A model generated the notes under the pieces. That model was not told where the DNA came from. It searched no databases and was given only the letters and a program-made list of their open reading frames with translations. Positions 43,901 through 55,675 of a stretch of 64,000 bases of DNA are shown in pieces. The translations under genes were made by a program, and so were the position numbers. Each line of letters begins with the position of its first letter. Positions within the stretch are counted from its first letter, which is position 1. The DNA comes from Crocodylus rhombifer (taxonomy: Eukaryota > Chordata > Crocodylia > Crocodylidae): positions 1 through 64,000 of the forward strand of contig JAVSML010019021.1 of the NCBI GenBank assembly GCA_038503035.1, written 5' to 3'.

Positions 43901-46900
43901 GAAATTTCAGGTGAACTGTTTAGGGCCCTGTTTAGTAATGTTTGCTAGATATTTTAGTCTGGTGAAAAAAATAGGAATCACGGGAAATTGGAAAAAATGG
44001 CATAGCTCAGCTGTGGGAGTGAAGAGGAAGTTGAAGCATATGCAATATAGTTGCTCACCATGATATGAAAAAAGAATCAGTGCTGAGGGGAACTGAGTAC
44101 ATTGGGCATTACCATATATCTTATTCAAATGGGCCTCCCCTGTATGAAGTTTTAGAGGAAGTACCGAGGGATGAATTGAGTCGGAGAGGCTGGCCCCAAG
44201 CTGAGGGTTGGGTAGCCGAAGAAGAAGCAACTTCCTCAGGAGAAGACTACTTGATAAGTCTCGGGACTGGCACCATGAGACCCTAGTTCTGGACAGCTGT
44301 GTTGACAATGGTGATACTAGACTGCAGATATAAATACTACAGATAATGGATAGAATGGAGACAAAGCCATGCTCAGAATTCACAAGGCCCACAACTAGAT
44401 GCAAACAGCATTTGTTATTCCAATTTGTTATGGGTAACATAGTTTCTTTCTCTTCAGTGTCCTTCTCAGTACCTGAGCCCTGCTAGCTCTGATTTTAAGG
44501 TTTCATTTTTATGAATTTTTTTATTATAACATTAAAAAAAATAGTGTATACCTGCTGTCACAAAAAATTATCAAACTGACCCTTTTTAAGGGGGAGGGGG
44601 AAGCTCTTTCTCAGGAATCTCCCAGAGAAACAACTTTGTTCCAACTCCTTCTCCTGAGAGGATCTTCTTCAGCTGGCCCTAGCATGGCTTCACAATAGGC
44701 AAGTCTCTGACTTTGAGACGCTGGCTCATCTCAGTCCCTGGCTTTCCTGGTGATTGGTATCACCTCCAACTCTGAAAGTTCCTTCTTTGTAGTCAGCTCC
44801 CAGGAAGGGTGCTGTACTGGTTTAACAGCACAGCTGGTTGGAGGGATTGTGCTGTTGTCTCCAACAGCACAACAGACTGCTCCAAAAAATGGTCTTTATT
44901 GATTGTGCCATTCCAGTTCCCTCTGTCTTCACTCGGAGTTTACTGTGTCCTCCCTGGGAACTATTCCTTTTCTCCCTGTCTACTCTGGGACCTTCTTTGT
45001 CTGTCCTGGGACCTTCTCTACTGCCAGCTTTCCCAGGCTCTCACCCATTCTCCCCCAAGCCCAATTAGCTGCCCTTTCAACAAGACAGTTACAAAACCCT
45101 AACCTTAACCTGGGGACAACACTCACCCAATACAATAAAATATTAAGTCATGGGGAAAAAAATCAGGGAGCAGTCTCTGTCCTGCTGTCAGGCCTACACT
45201 GCTATCTGCTCATGGGGTGAAAAGGCATATAGATGTCCTACACAGTAACATATGTTCACACTGAGCTCCCAAACAGAAGTGATCCCAGCAAGAATTGTGG
45301 CTAGAACTTAGCTTGCTTAGCTTCTTTCATCACACCTGCATCTTATTTTTTATATTAGTTGAGATGTTCAAGAAGATCAGCTGTTCTGTGAGTAGGTGAG
45401 GGGATAACTATGGCAGGGGCAATAAAACAGGCAGCTGAGCAGGTAAACAAGACAGGAGTAGTGCAAGTGGCTATGGAAGGGTCAGTAGGAGGAGGCAGTT
45501 GGACCTCATTCGTTCTCTTGGGATCTAAATTCCCAGTTGCAGAAGAAATTGGTGCTCTGGCCCACTAGTGTAAGGGGTGGGAGGGGGGGAACTAGCTCCA
45601 AGCACCAACTTAGAGAGTTGCCAGTATTGAATTCTTCCCCCTGGATTTTTTTTTTACAGGAGGGGAAGCCCTGTTAAGCCCAACCATAGGGAGCCAGGGA
45701 GGCTCAGCCCCATGCTTTGTAGCGTATCTATAGGGGAGGGGGCTGAGTGAGGTGAGTAGAATGTGCCCCCCCCCATCCCTGCAGGCATTGCCATCCAGGG
45801 TGCAGCCCTGTATTCAGAAGTGTATCTGAGAAGGGGGAACAACTGGGGCACCAGGTTGCTGCAACAACATGCAGTGAGTCTGTCCTTCTGCCACAACAGC
45901 TTAAGCTCATGCTGCTCCAGCCGGAGCTGAAGCAGGTGCTGCTCAAGTGCCAAAAGCAAGTTAAGAATCGGCTCTCCCTGCCCTCCAGTGGTCAGCATAA
46001 TTTCCCGCCTCCTTCTGCCCTCCCAAAACTATCCAAGGCACTGAAATATCTTGCTACACCTCTGTTCTGGCCCACAGTCTGATGTTCTTTCTCATGTCCC
46101 CATTCCACTTTCTGTGTCATCCCACACCTCATACTATCTTCTAATCACTTCACCACCACTCACTCTTGTTACACTTATTATTCCACCCCACCCTCTACTT
46201 TCTGTCACTCCTGCAATCATGCTACAGTTGAATGGTCCATAGAAATTCCATTGGGTTAGACTGGGCCTGCCCCTCCTGTAAGGACTAAACTCTATCAACA
46301 CATGGATGGGAGCAACTGAGTGGGAAAAGGGGCAAAGTAATAATTCCATCCTCTGTGCTGCAGTGGAAAGATGCTGTACTTTATAAAAGATACCACAAAT
46401 GATTTCCTAGCTCAATAAGGAATCACCAGAAGGACAGTGCTCCTCAAAGCACCTCCACAAGGCTACCCTGGGCCAATACACAATTGTGCAAAGAGCATGA
46501 GCCAGCCCTTAGCTCCTAATTTTGAACAACAAATGTGTCGGAGAAAATTACAGACAGTTCATGGACGATTTGTGAACTGAAAGGGGTACCCTTTGTCAAA
46601 TTATCCCTTATGAGTTATTTGCATAGTTCTGATGGGAACACAGCAGCAGTGAATGGATGAATGTGCATTGACCAGGAAAAATGTGCTCCTCTAATAGAAA
46701 TTCAATGAAAGTTAACAGCCTCCCTTTATGCTCATGACTCCTAACAAAATGAACATCACCCCTCTTTAGCGTTGATTTATTACTTTTGTTTTGGTTGTAC
46801 AAAATGTAACAGATTCAAAAGGTTAAACCCAGATGAGCTCACATTGTGTTTAGCTGGATGATATTAGCAGTTAAGCCCCTTCGCATGGTTCTGCATTCTG

Positions 46901-48781
46901 TAATACCTCTCAAGGCCTAAGAGTTCATCTGTATTTTAAAGCATTTAAAAAAAAAAAAAAGATAATCTGATGGAAATGCAAAGCAGTGGAAATTAAAAGA
47001 TGTCTTTATTGTTTTTTCAAAAAAAGGCACATTTATTTTAGCATATAAAATTTGCTGTGAAGTGTCTTTCTAAATTCACCGTACATATAAAAAAGCTACT
47101 GTCTTTCTTGATTCACTACTACCAAGACGTACATTTTTTGTATATTTTTGTTTTTGCTTATTTATTTGTTAAGAATGTCTGGTTTCTGAGAGTCATTGAG
47201 ATGGGTTTAATTTTAACTCACTTAAGGGTACTAGACCAGTTGTTTTAGGGTAACCTAGTTGTAAACTTACCAAATAAATACATGCGTAACATAAAACAAC
47301 ACCATATGTGCAGAAGAACCTAGAGCAAATCTGTTGATGTTTATCTGGAAGTAGCTGGAGATTGTTTGTTTCACTCACTACTAATCTGTAGAATGTTTTA
47401 CAGATTTCCTACTTATGTGCAAAATCCTGATACCAGGTTTTTGAGTAATAAACATTTATAAACAGTAATATCCATGTGCTCATCCTGTGTTCCCATCTGT
47501 GACACAGGACCTAGGGAACAGAAAGTAGATTGAAAAAATAAGAATGATTATCTCTGAATAGCTGAAAACACCACAAATTTTGTAATACACAATGGGCCAA
47601 ATTTTAGAGTAGGCAACTCTGATTTTAAAAGAAAAGACAGCATTATTGCCAGCTCCTGGAATTTTATTGGAAGTCTCAAATATTTGGCATTTTACGTCAA
47701 ACGCTGTGCCTAAAAATCTACTAGAGAAAAGAATGAAAACATGACCTAAGTTACCTTAGGGGCTTGAAACCAAGAAAGCAAAACAGAACTTGAATGCTTA
47801 ATTTTAAAAATTTCATGCTATTTAAATTGTTCTCATGGTTTTGCAGGCCTGACTCAGGATGTATGAATGAATGATCAGAACTGGCCATCCTGAGAAAGAA
47901 ACAGAAATAAATGGAAGTTAGGAAATTAAAGTAGGAGGAAGGAGAAATGTAAGGGAGCGTGGAACAGCAAAGAAGTTGAGATTCTGATACCCTGCTTGGT
48001 AGCTCATTCATATTTTCCTTTTCTGTTTCTTTTTTCTCACTTGCCTTTATAGTCTAATAATCCCTTTTTCCATTCCTTATGTATAGTTATTGTGATGCTA
48101 GATAAAGGTGCAAGACTGAGGGTCCTGAGACTGAATATACAAAAATATGTGCAGATAGAATAGAATTAAGAGAAGGATGGTTACTTCTACTTTAAGGGTT
48201 CTAAGCTGTGCGCTGTTAATTAGTTGCAGGGGGTCTTCAGGGTTTGGCTGATCACATCACGATGGTTCAGTTGGACATTTCCAACTACTAAATTGCATTA
48301 AAACACTAGCTGCTCATTTAGTGCTTTTCTGCCATTACTTTCCCAGATGAGCAATTTTACGTGTTGCCACAGGGGTGTTACATACTCACAAATAGGAGGG
48401 GAGTTGGTCTGCATGATTTGGATTGTACTATATGGGGTCCATTACATAATCTGTGTCTATCAAGAAGTCTGTGTCTGCCTATGCTCTGCCAATGCTCGAT
48501 GCCTGATTTATTGATTTGACTCCAATTCCTAAATTCTGACCCAAGGCCCAATAGTTTTGACTTGACTGAAACTTGAAGTTAAGGTTGGACAAGGACTTAC
48601 AGAGTATTAGTGTACTGCTCTGCCACAGACATCCTGAGTGATTTTTGAGAAATAAATTAATTCCATTTCCTCATCTATGATATAGGAATGACTACATATC
48701 ATATAGGATGTAAAGTGGCTAAATTAACTGATGTTTGTGAGGCATTCACCTACAGAGATGGTGAGGAACAACTGTCCATAT
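40951..48781. other. AT-rich intergenic DNA, nothing recognised
   Basis: No host exon, RNA gene or clear large transposon was seen. Short open frames near 43.3-44.4 and 45.6-46.0 kb have no recognisable domains. Poly-A/T runs and purine tracts (for example 41571-41610 and 46948-46962) occur. The patch 45650-46070 is GC-richer and could be an unidentified repeat. Confidence 0.45.
42600..42663. repeat. Perfect 14-bp inverted repeat
   Basis: AATTAGATTCTATA at 42600-42613 pairs with TATAGAATCTAATT at 42650-42663 around a 36-base spacer. It may be part of a small MITE; a weakly similar CCATATTT- sequence precedes it at 42565 and occurs at 31522. No function is assigned. Confidence 0.5.
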
Positions 48782-49069
48782 CAGGGGTCAGAGAGCCAAC
48801 ATAGGACGGATCTTGGAACCTGGCTGCCACTGAGTGCCACAGATTTCTCCTCTAAGTGTCCAGCTGCCAGATATCCAACCCCCCTGTAGCAAAGATAAAC
48901 TAAGACACAGCAGAGCAGCAGGTTCTGCAGTGGCCGAGAACACTGTGGAGAGGATGGACAGCACAGTTCCTTTATGCTGATTCCATGCCAGATCAGACCT
49001 CCATGGGCCAGATCAGACCTCTCTTCACAGGCTGGATTCAGCCAACAGGTTGTGGGCTGCTGACGCCTG
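48782..49069. mobile_element. hAT-like MITE
   Basis: The terminal inverted repeats are CAGGGGTCAGAGAGCC at the left and the complement of CAGGCGTCAGCAGCCC at the right, close to the CAGGGGTC ends of hAT-type elements. The flanking 8-mers gtccatat (48774-48781) and acctatat (49070-49077) agree at five positions, fitting a decayed 8-bp target duplication. An internal CCAGATCAGACCTC is repeated at 48989 and 49009. No transposase. Confidence 0.6.
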
Positions 49070-49077
49070 ACCTATAT

Positions 49078-51059
49078 AGACAGACTTAGTTTTTCAAATT
49101 GTAATTAGGAATATTGTAATTGTTATTTCAAAACTTATTTGCTATTTTGACAGCTACAAATTTGTGCATTGTTTTTACAGTTAGCCTATCTAAACAAGAG
49201 TGTTTGTTATTCATATAAAGAAATAGTAATAGGAATTATGTATGTATAAATGATATAGTATCAAACTTCTAGAGATCTGGTATATTCATTCTTGTAATAA
49301 CGCTTGGCAGGTTTGATTTTATTAGGTTCCTTCTGCATAGCACACAGCAGGAAATAACACAGTCTACACAAATCATCATTCAGCCTTTCCAGTCTATTGC
49401 TTCATCTTGTACATCCACATCACTGTCAACCAGAGGGGAGACTTCTCAGTAGATAGCTTACAGATGAGGTTACTAAACATCCTCAGTTGACCCCATAAAT
49501 GTATCACATGATTCTCTTTTCCTTTACTTCTGTGTATATTAGGAATACATTTCACTGAAGACAACAGAGCTATGACTGTAAATGAAAGATCAGCTCAGCA
49601 GAACAAGAAGACTTCTGCCCATAGTCTGTAACTTGCTGTAGGACATTGCTAACCATGGTGTATGTTTTCCTTTCAGAGTGGAGGAGATCAAGACTATGTT
49701 GTCAGATACATCTTCTGGAACCCCTCAAGGGAGGGTAGATGGAGGGTTCCCAACAACACTTAAGTTTAACCTGAGATTGTGAGATGGGTAACTGCTGACT
49801 GTGCATTTGACTGACTGCAGAGAAGGAAGGGCTAGTTCTTCAAAGATTTAATCTTTTGAGGGCAATCTCCCTCCAAGTATTATAATACAGTATTATAATT
49901 CTGGCATTGGGAAATGTGTGTGGAAATAAGCTCCATTAACATTTACAGAGGTGTGAGGAAAAAGAGGAACATCTGGAAAAGGAAGCAGAAACCTTTCTCA
50001 GGAATGTTATGTTCTTATTACTTAGCTGGAGGGGATTTTCATTTTATGACTTATTGGAAGTATGTTTGAGCGCAGTGATGCAGGGGCAGATGCCAATGAT
50101 GAAACCTTTACATTTTTTACTGTCCTAGTTTACTATTTTTCTTAGAGCCTAAAAGTTATAATCTCCATTTAACAGCCCAGGATTTGGAAGAATGAAGTGA
50201 GTTACTTAATATCAAAATTATGCAATCTTTCATTGAAATCACGTGCTATCCCAGGGGATGCCATACACTTTGCTGCTCTTTAAAAAGAATACAGGTATGA
50301 TTCAAAGGTCTAGTGAGTCTCATATCAATGACAGATACAATAAATTGAAACAATAGTTAAAACAGAGTTCCCAACCTTCTATATAAACTTGACATTATAG
50401 GCAAAAATAAGCACTTTACCAATGGGAAGTCATGCCTCTCTTATCTACTAAAGTTCTTTAAATGTTCTAGAAGAATTGTGAGAAGAGATAGCGTCTAGTA
50501 AGGAGAAAGCATAAAGTGGTCAAAGGGAAATCACTCTTTCTAATTGCCTACTCTCTTTTTGACACAACTTGAGGTTGTGTGATTCAGCTTCTAGGTGCCA
50601 TTCATGGTTATCTCCCTGAGGCATAGAAACCAGCTGAGAAGGCAAGAGGGAAACTGGCTCAGGCCCTCTTCTGAAGAAGTTGTTTTCAGGACTGTTTTCC
50701 ACAGAGATAACTGGTGACCGGGAAACAAAAAAGAGATTACTTTTTAGATATAATGACATCAGGCTGACAATCTGAACAATGGACACTGAAGACTAGTTGC
50801 AAACTTCTCTCTAACAGCACTTTTTTTCTTTTTAAAACCTTATGAAAATTCCCCAGGATGATTCCATCTTGCTAATGTTTTAGCTTATTTTTATTTTTGC
50901 TGTCCAGTTGGGAAAGAAGACTGCTGAAGCCCTGAAAAGTATAAGTTTCCAATTTGCATGGACTGAAATACCATGTTAGATGGCACTGTGGGCTAGTTCA
51001 TGTGCTGATGACAAAAATACAGCTTTTTGGAGCTCATCTAACCCAACTCTTTTCATCCA
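49078..51059. other. Intergenic DNA, nothing recognised
   Basis: AT-rich, without recognisable genes or repeat borders. Confidence 0.45.
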
Positions 51060-51572
51060 GGCAGGCAGGGTCCCCCAAATCCTGGGCAGGATCCCCCCTT
51101 GCCCAGGAGTAGCTTGGTGCCGGAGGTAGCCCCACTGCACATGCGTGTAGTTTAAAAGGGCCTGCCAAAGAAAAAAAAGCCCCAGAGAGGCTTAGGGAGT
51201 AGCGGGAGACACATGGGTGGAAGCACTTTGTGCCCCCGTACCCTGAAGCCTCCCAGTGACCCCCCAACCCCCCCAAACTGCCACAGAGCTCCCCCACCAA
51301 ACCCCAGCAACTGCCAGAGGTAAATGGGGCCCGTGAGGGAGGGGACTAGCCCTGCTCATCTGCGGAAGGCAGCAAAGTAGGAACCAGGGAGGGTCTCACT
51401 CCGCCCTGGCCCCTGGGAGCTATGTGAACAGGCTGTGCAAACAGGCATGCTTGTCTGCCCAGCACGTGAGTTAGTGTGGAGTTTGCACAGGAAGGCAGGT
51501 GGGAGGGCCCAAGGCCCTGCCTGTGAGCCTCCTTGGGTAGGTATTCCCAACCGTAGCCAGGCCACCAGTGGC

Positions 51573-52636
51573 ATGACATGGATGGGCACGCACTGCACCC
51601 CTTGTTTCCCCTCAAGGTCTGCGCCCCACCCCCCCAGCATCTCAGAGACCTCCACCCAGATGGAGCCCCTGGTTCTGGGCTCCATGCAGACAGAGCCCCT
51701 GGCTCTCAGCTGCAGGGGCTGCCTGTCACTTTTTCAGGCTCTGGGGCTTGGGAGCATGGCCACCTTCCCTTGTGAAGTCTGCTCCTTTTTGTAGTCTTTG
51801 GCACGCCAGCTGGAGGAGCTCCAGGCCGTAGTCCAGAGACTGCCATCAGGGACTGCGAGCAAGAGATTGACTCCTATTGCCAGGCCCTTCTCCCCCAGGA
51901 GGTAGAGGGTAGACCATGGTCTCCCTCCAGGACAAAGGAGGACTTGGGGACCTCCCATTCTGTCCAGCCATGGTGATCAAGGGCTCCAAAGCCCACTGCA
52001 ACAAGGCCCCTGTCCTGCTGGAGCTTTGCAACAGGTATGAACCTCTTGCAGCCCCAGCAGAGCATGCTAAGTTGCCAGTTCCCGCAGGCAGCACAGGCTC
52101 AACTGTACCTACTGCCACAGCTCTCCCCAAGACAAAACACAAAGTGTTTGTTGTAGGAGACTCCATCCTGAGGAGGATGGAGGGGGCAATCTGCTACTCC
52201 AACCCCTCAGATCTGCTTCCCGGGATGCCATATCTGAGACATTGTGGCTAAGATCCATAAACTCCTCCAGCCCACTGACCACTACCCTATGCTTCTTATC
52301 CATGTGGGCACTAATGACATGGCTTGGAACTCTCCCAGCTGCATCATGAAATGCTACAGGGATTTGGAAGTGGGGCTTAAGGGGTTGGGGGCACAGATGG
52401 TGTTTTCCTCAATCCTTCCAGTTTTGGGCTATGGGATGAGGAGGGAGAGGAGGATCAAGATAGTGAACCAAAGACTGTGGCGCTGGTGTCATCAGAAAGG
52501 TCTTGGCTTCCATGACCACAGTTCACTCTTTGGTGAGAGAGGCAGTGAGTGCTGGGAAGGGACATCTGTCACCTCTCTCCACTGGGGAGGAGGCTCTTCT
52601 CAGCCAGAATGGCTGACCTGCTCCATCGGGCTTTAA
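51573..52636 (+). pseudogene. CR1 copy B ORF1, broken
   Basis: ATG 51573 opens the N-terminal part (SETSTQMEP), which stays in frame through the Cys-rich segment (CRGCLSLFQAL) to a stop at 51794. This shows the frame that copy A lost by insertion. Later pieces (51916 onward) contain VVGDSILR; a TGA at 52235-52237 occupies exactly the codon stopped in copy A. The frame then continues to 52636 with HVGTNDMA. The end of the esterase domain is frameshifted. Confidence 0.8.
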
Positions 52637-52757
52637 ACTAAGCCCACCAGGGGACAGGGGGACTACTGCCACTGCTGGCCCACTGACCAACCCTTGCAAA
52701 GCCAGCAGGTCAAGGCACTTAAGGGAGCCTACACCTGACCCAGCCCTAGAGCAAACT

Positions 52758-54943
52758 GTGGGCAGGGCAAGGGCCCCCAAGGGGACACTTGCATGCCTGT
52801 ACACCAATGCCAGGAGCTTGGGGAATAAACAGGAGGAACTTGTCCTCCTGCTCAACACAAATAATTAAGATGTCATAGGGATAATGGAGACCTGGTGAGA
52901 CTCCACCCATGACTGGACCATGGGTACAGAAGCCATACCCAGTACAGGAGGGATCAAGTGGACAAAAGGGGTGGAGGTGTAGCTCTCTCTGTCAAGGAGA
53001 GCTATGCATCCCTACAAGTCAACATCGGCACCCAGGTTGGATGACTAGAGACCCTCTGGGTTAAAATCCATGGTGAACACCACATAGGGGATACAATGGT
53101 GGGAGTCTACCACAGACCGCCCTCCAAGAATCAAGAGTTTGACCAGGAGTTCTCCAGGAAATTGGCTGAGGCTGCACTCTCCTGGTCCATCATTGTCATG
53201 GGGGACTTCAACTACCCAGAAATCTTATGGGAAGAGCGCTTAGCCAAATCCAAACTGTCACAAAGCTTCCTCACATGCATGGATGAGCTCTATCTGACTC
53301 AAGAAGTTTACAGGCCAACAAGAGAAAAAGCGCTGCTCAACCTGGTACTGGCAACCGGGGATGACCTAATAAGTGACCTAATGATTGAAGGGAAGCTGGG
53401 TAACAGTGACCACAAGCTGATCACTTTCACCATCCACTGAAAAGCTGTCAAGTCAGTCAGCAGTACAGAGGTCCTTGACTTCAGGAGGCTGACTTTGACA
53501 AGCTCAGGAGACTTGTTGGTGATGCCCTAAGGGACCATGACCCCAAGGGGAGGGGAGTTCAGGAAGACTGGTTGTTCCTCAAGGGAGTGATCCTAGATGC
53601 ACAAGCTAAGGCTATTCCATCTCAGAGCAATGCAGAAAGAGGGCACAGTAGCCCCCTTGGCTCAACAAGGAACTAGTGGTCCTTCTGCATCTAAAAAGAC
53701 AGACCTACAAAGGATGGAGGATGGGATCCAACTCCAAGGAGGAATATACTGCACTGGTCCAGACTTGCAGGGAGCAAACCAGGAAAGCCAAGGCTGCGAT
53801 GGAACTACAACTGGCTACAAGTATCAAGGACAATAAAAGTCCTTTTTTAGATATGTGGGGAGCTGGAGGAAAAGCAACATTGGACCCTGCTAAACCAGAA
53901 GGGAGAAATGATGACTGACTCCCAGGAAAAAGCCAACTTACTAAATGGGTACTTTGCATCAGTCTTTCACAAGTCCCATGGGACATCCCTGCCCATTATA
54001 GGACAGGGATGCCTAAGTGAGGGTGGTTCCTTGCCCTCCATCAATGCTGACCTCATGAAGAAACACCTTGAGAGGCTAGACACCTTCAAGTCATCCAGCC
54101 CTGACAATTTACACCCCAGCATACTCAAGGAGCTGGCCTGCATCATAGCTCAACCCCTGGCAACGATCTTCAAGAGCTCCTGGTGAGCCAGTGAAGTGCC
54201 TGATGATTGGAAGAAGTCCAACGTGGTGCCTATCTTCAAGAAAGGGAGGAATGTGGATCCAGCAAACTACAGGCCCATCAGCCTGACCTCCATCCCGGGG
54301 AAGGTCTTAGAAAACTGGCTGATGGACTGGCTGATGGCAACACCCTGAGGGATAGCCAGCATGGGTTTGTGATGGGTAGGTCGTGCTTGACCAATCTCAT
54401 TTCCTTTTATGACCAGGTGACCTATCCCCTGGACAAGGGGGAAGAGATTGATGTCATATATCTTGAATTTAAAAAAGCCTTCGATCTAGTATCCTATGAT
54501 CACCTTTTGGCAAAACTGGCCGACTGCAGCCTCGGGTCCACCATGTTCCATTGGCTGGGCAATTGGCTCCATTGTCTGACCCAGAGGGTGGTGGTGGATG
54601 GAAGTCAATCATTATGGTGCCCTGTGACCATTGTGGTCCCTCAAGGTTCTGTCCTTGGACCCATATTGTTCAACATCTTCATTAATGATGTGGACATTGG
54701 AGTCAGAAGTGGACTGGCCAAGTTTGCCGATGATACCAAACTTTGGGGTAAAGCATCCACACCTGAGGACAGGAGGGTTATCCAGACTGACCTTGACAGG
54801 CTCAGGAAAAGGGTGGATGAGAACCTGATGGTGTTTAACACCAAAAAATGCAAGGTTCTCCACCTTGGGAAGAAAAACCTGCAGCATGTCTATAGGATCA
54901 GCAGTGCTATGCTAACTAGCACTATGGATGAGAGGGACTTAAC
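52758..54943 (+). pseudogene. CR1 copy B ORF2, broken and 3'-truncated
   Basis: The endonuclease half is recognisable (CLYTNARSLGN, GDFNYPEILW and NSDHKLITF at 53096-53440), with several stops before and after. The reverse transcriptase half is open at 54207-54974 and includes KGEEIDVIYLEFKKAFDLVS, VVPQGSVLGP and an intact FADD, but a deletion near 54310-54325 removed part of the finger region. The last residues of the open frame, after about 54943, are not CR1. The C-terminal region is missing. Confidence 0.85.
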
Positions 54944-55576
54944 TCAAATATTTCCTGGCTGGTCCCATCCTTGAGCAGGTCTGTGAAAACATATATTTTG
55001 GGACTTTTACTCCATTTCTTTCTGCTGCTTGATAATAGGTTCCAATAGGTTTCCTTCATTCCATGAATTTGTAGAGCTCCTCTTCTCCGGCATGGGAAAG
55101 ACAATGCAAGAGAATGGCTTTCAGGCTTGGTTCAGCAGTGTGCCTTTACCTTTAGCAACTGTAACATTAATGTGACTGTAACATTAATTTTCAAGAATAA
55201 GGAAGAGTGTGTAATGTTACCTGCCAGAGTCAGTCAACAGAGTTACAAGGACTGAGTTTATCAGGAATCGACAAATGAACTGTTCTTGAATCCCTTTACA
55301 AACTGAACAAATTACCTTCCTGAAACACATTTAAACATTTCTGGTTTGGGGAGAAAGAGAGAATTTACTGGATCTGCTCATTAGTCATATGAGTAATAGT
55401 GCATTTGGTAGCCAAACACTACAACAGAGTTAGCCAGTTAACAAGATCCCACCACAACTGCTTTTCTTGAGTGCATCTAGAATTTTAGTACAGCTAAGTC
55501 TTAGTCCATAGTTGGAAATGTCATAAGTAATAAAAAAGCATTTCTCCAGTGAAACTATTTTCAACCAGTCACAGCA
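54944..55576. other. Intergenic DNA, nothing recognised
   Basis: AT-rich sequence begins abruptly at the end of CR1 copy B. No tail or target duplication was found. Confidence 0.45.
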
Positions 55577-55675
55577 GGATCATAGAATCAATGAGTCGGA
55601 AGGGACCTAGACAGATCATCTAGTCCGACCCCTGCCCTGGGCAGGAAGGAGCACTGGGGGTGGCAGGGGTCATAG
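55577..55675 (-). mobile_element. CR1 LINE 3'-end fragment
   Basis: The reverse complement has the CR1 tail and 3' block: ATCATAGAATCAATGAGTCG, then GGAAGGGACCTAGACAGATC and CATCTAGTCCGACCCCTGCC on the + strand. Strongly 5'-truncated. Confidence 0.8.

Larger units (their letters stand above)
51060..54943 (+). mobile_element. CR1 LINE copy B, decayed and lacking its 3' end
   Basis: It is collinear with copy A from its 5' UTR (CAGGGTCCCCCAAATCC, matching 36321 onward) through ORF1 and most of ORF2. Homology stops after GAGAGGGACTT near 54940, where copy A continues for another 680 bp of ORF2 and 3' UTR. Many stops and small deletions show that it is older or less constrained than copy A. Confidence 0.9.

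Noticed and set aside
44065..44286. Open frame with acidic PPLYEVLEEVP-type start
   Set aside because: Short, no splice context or recognisable domain, and surrounded by non-coding sequence.
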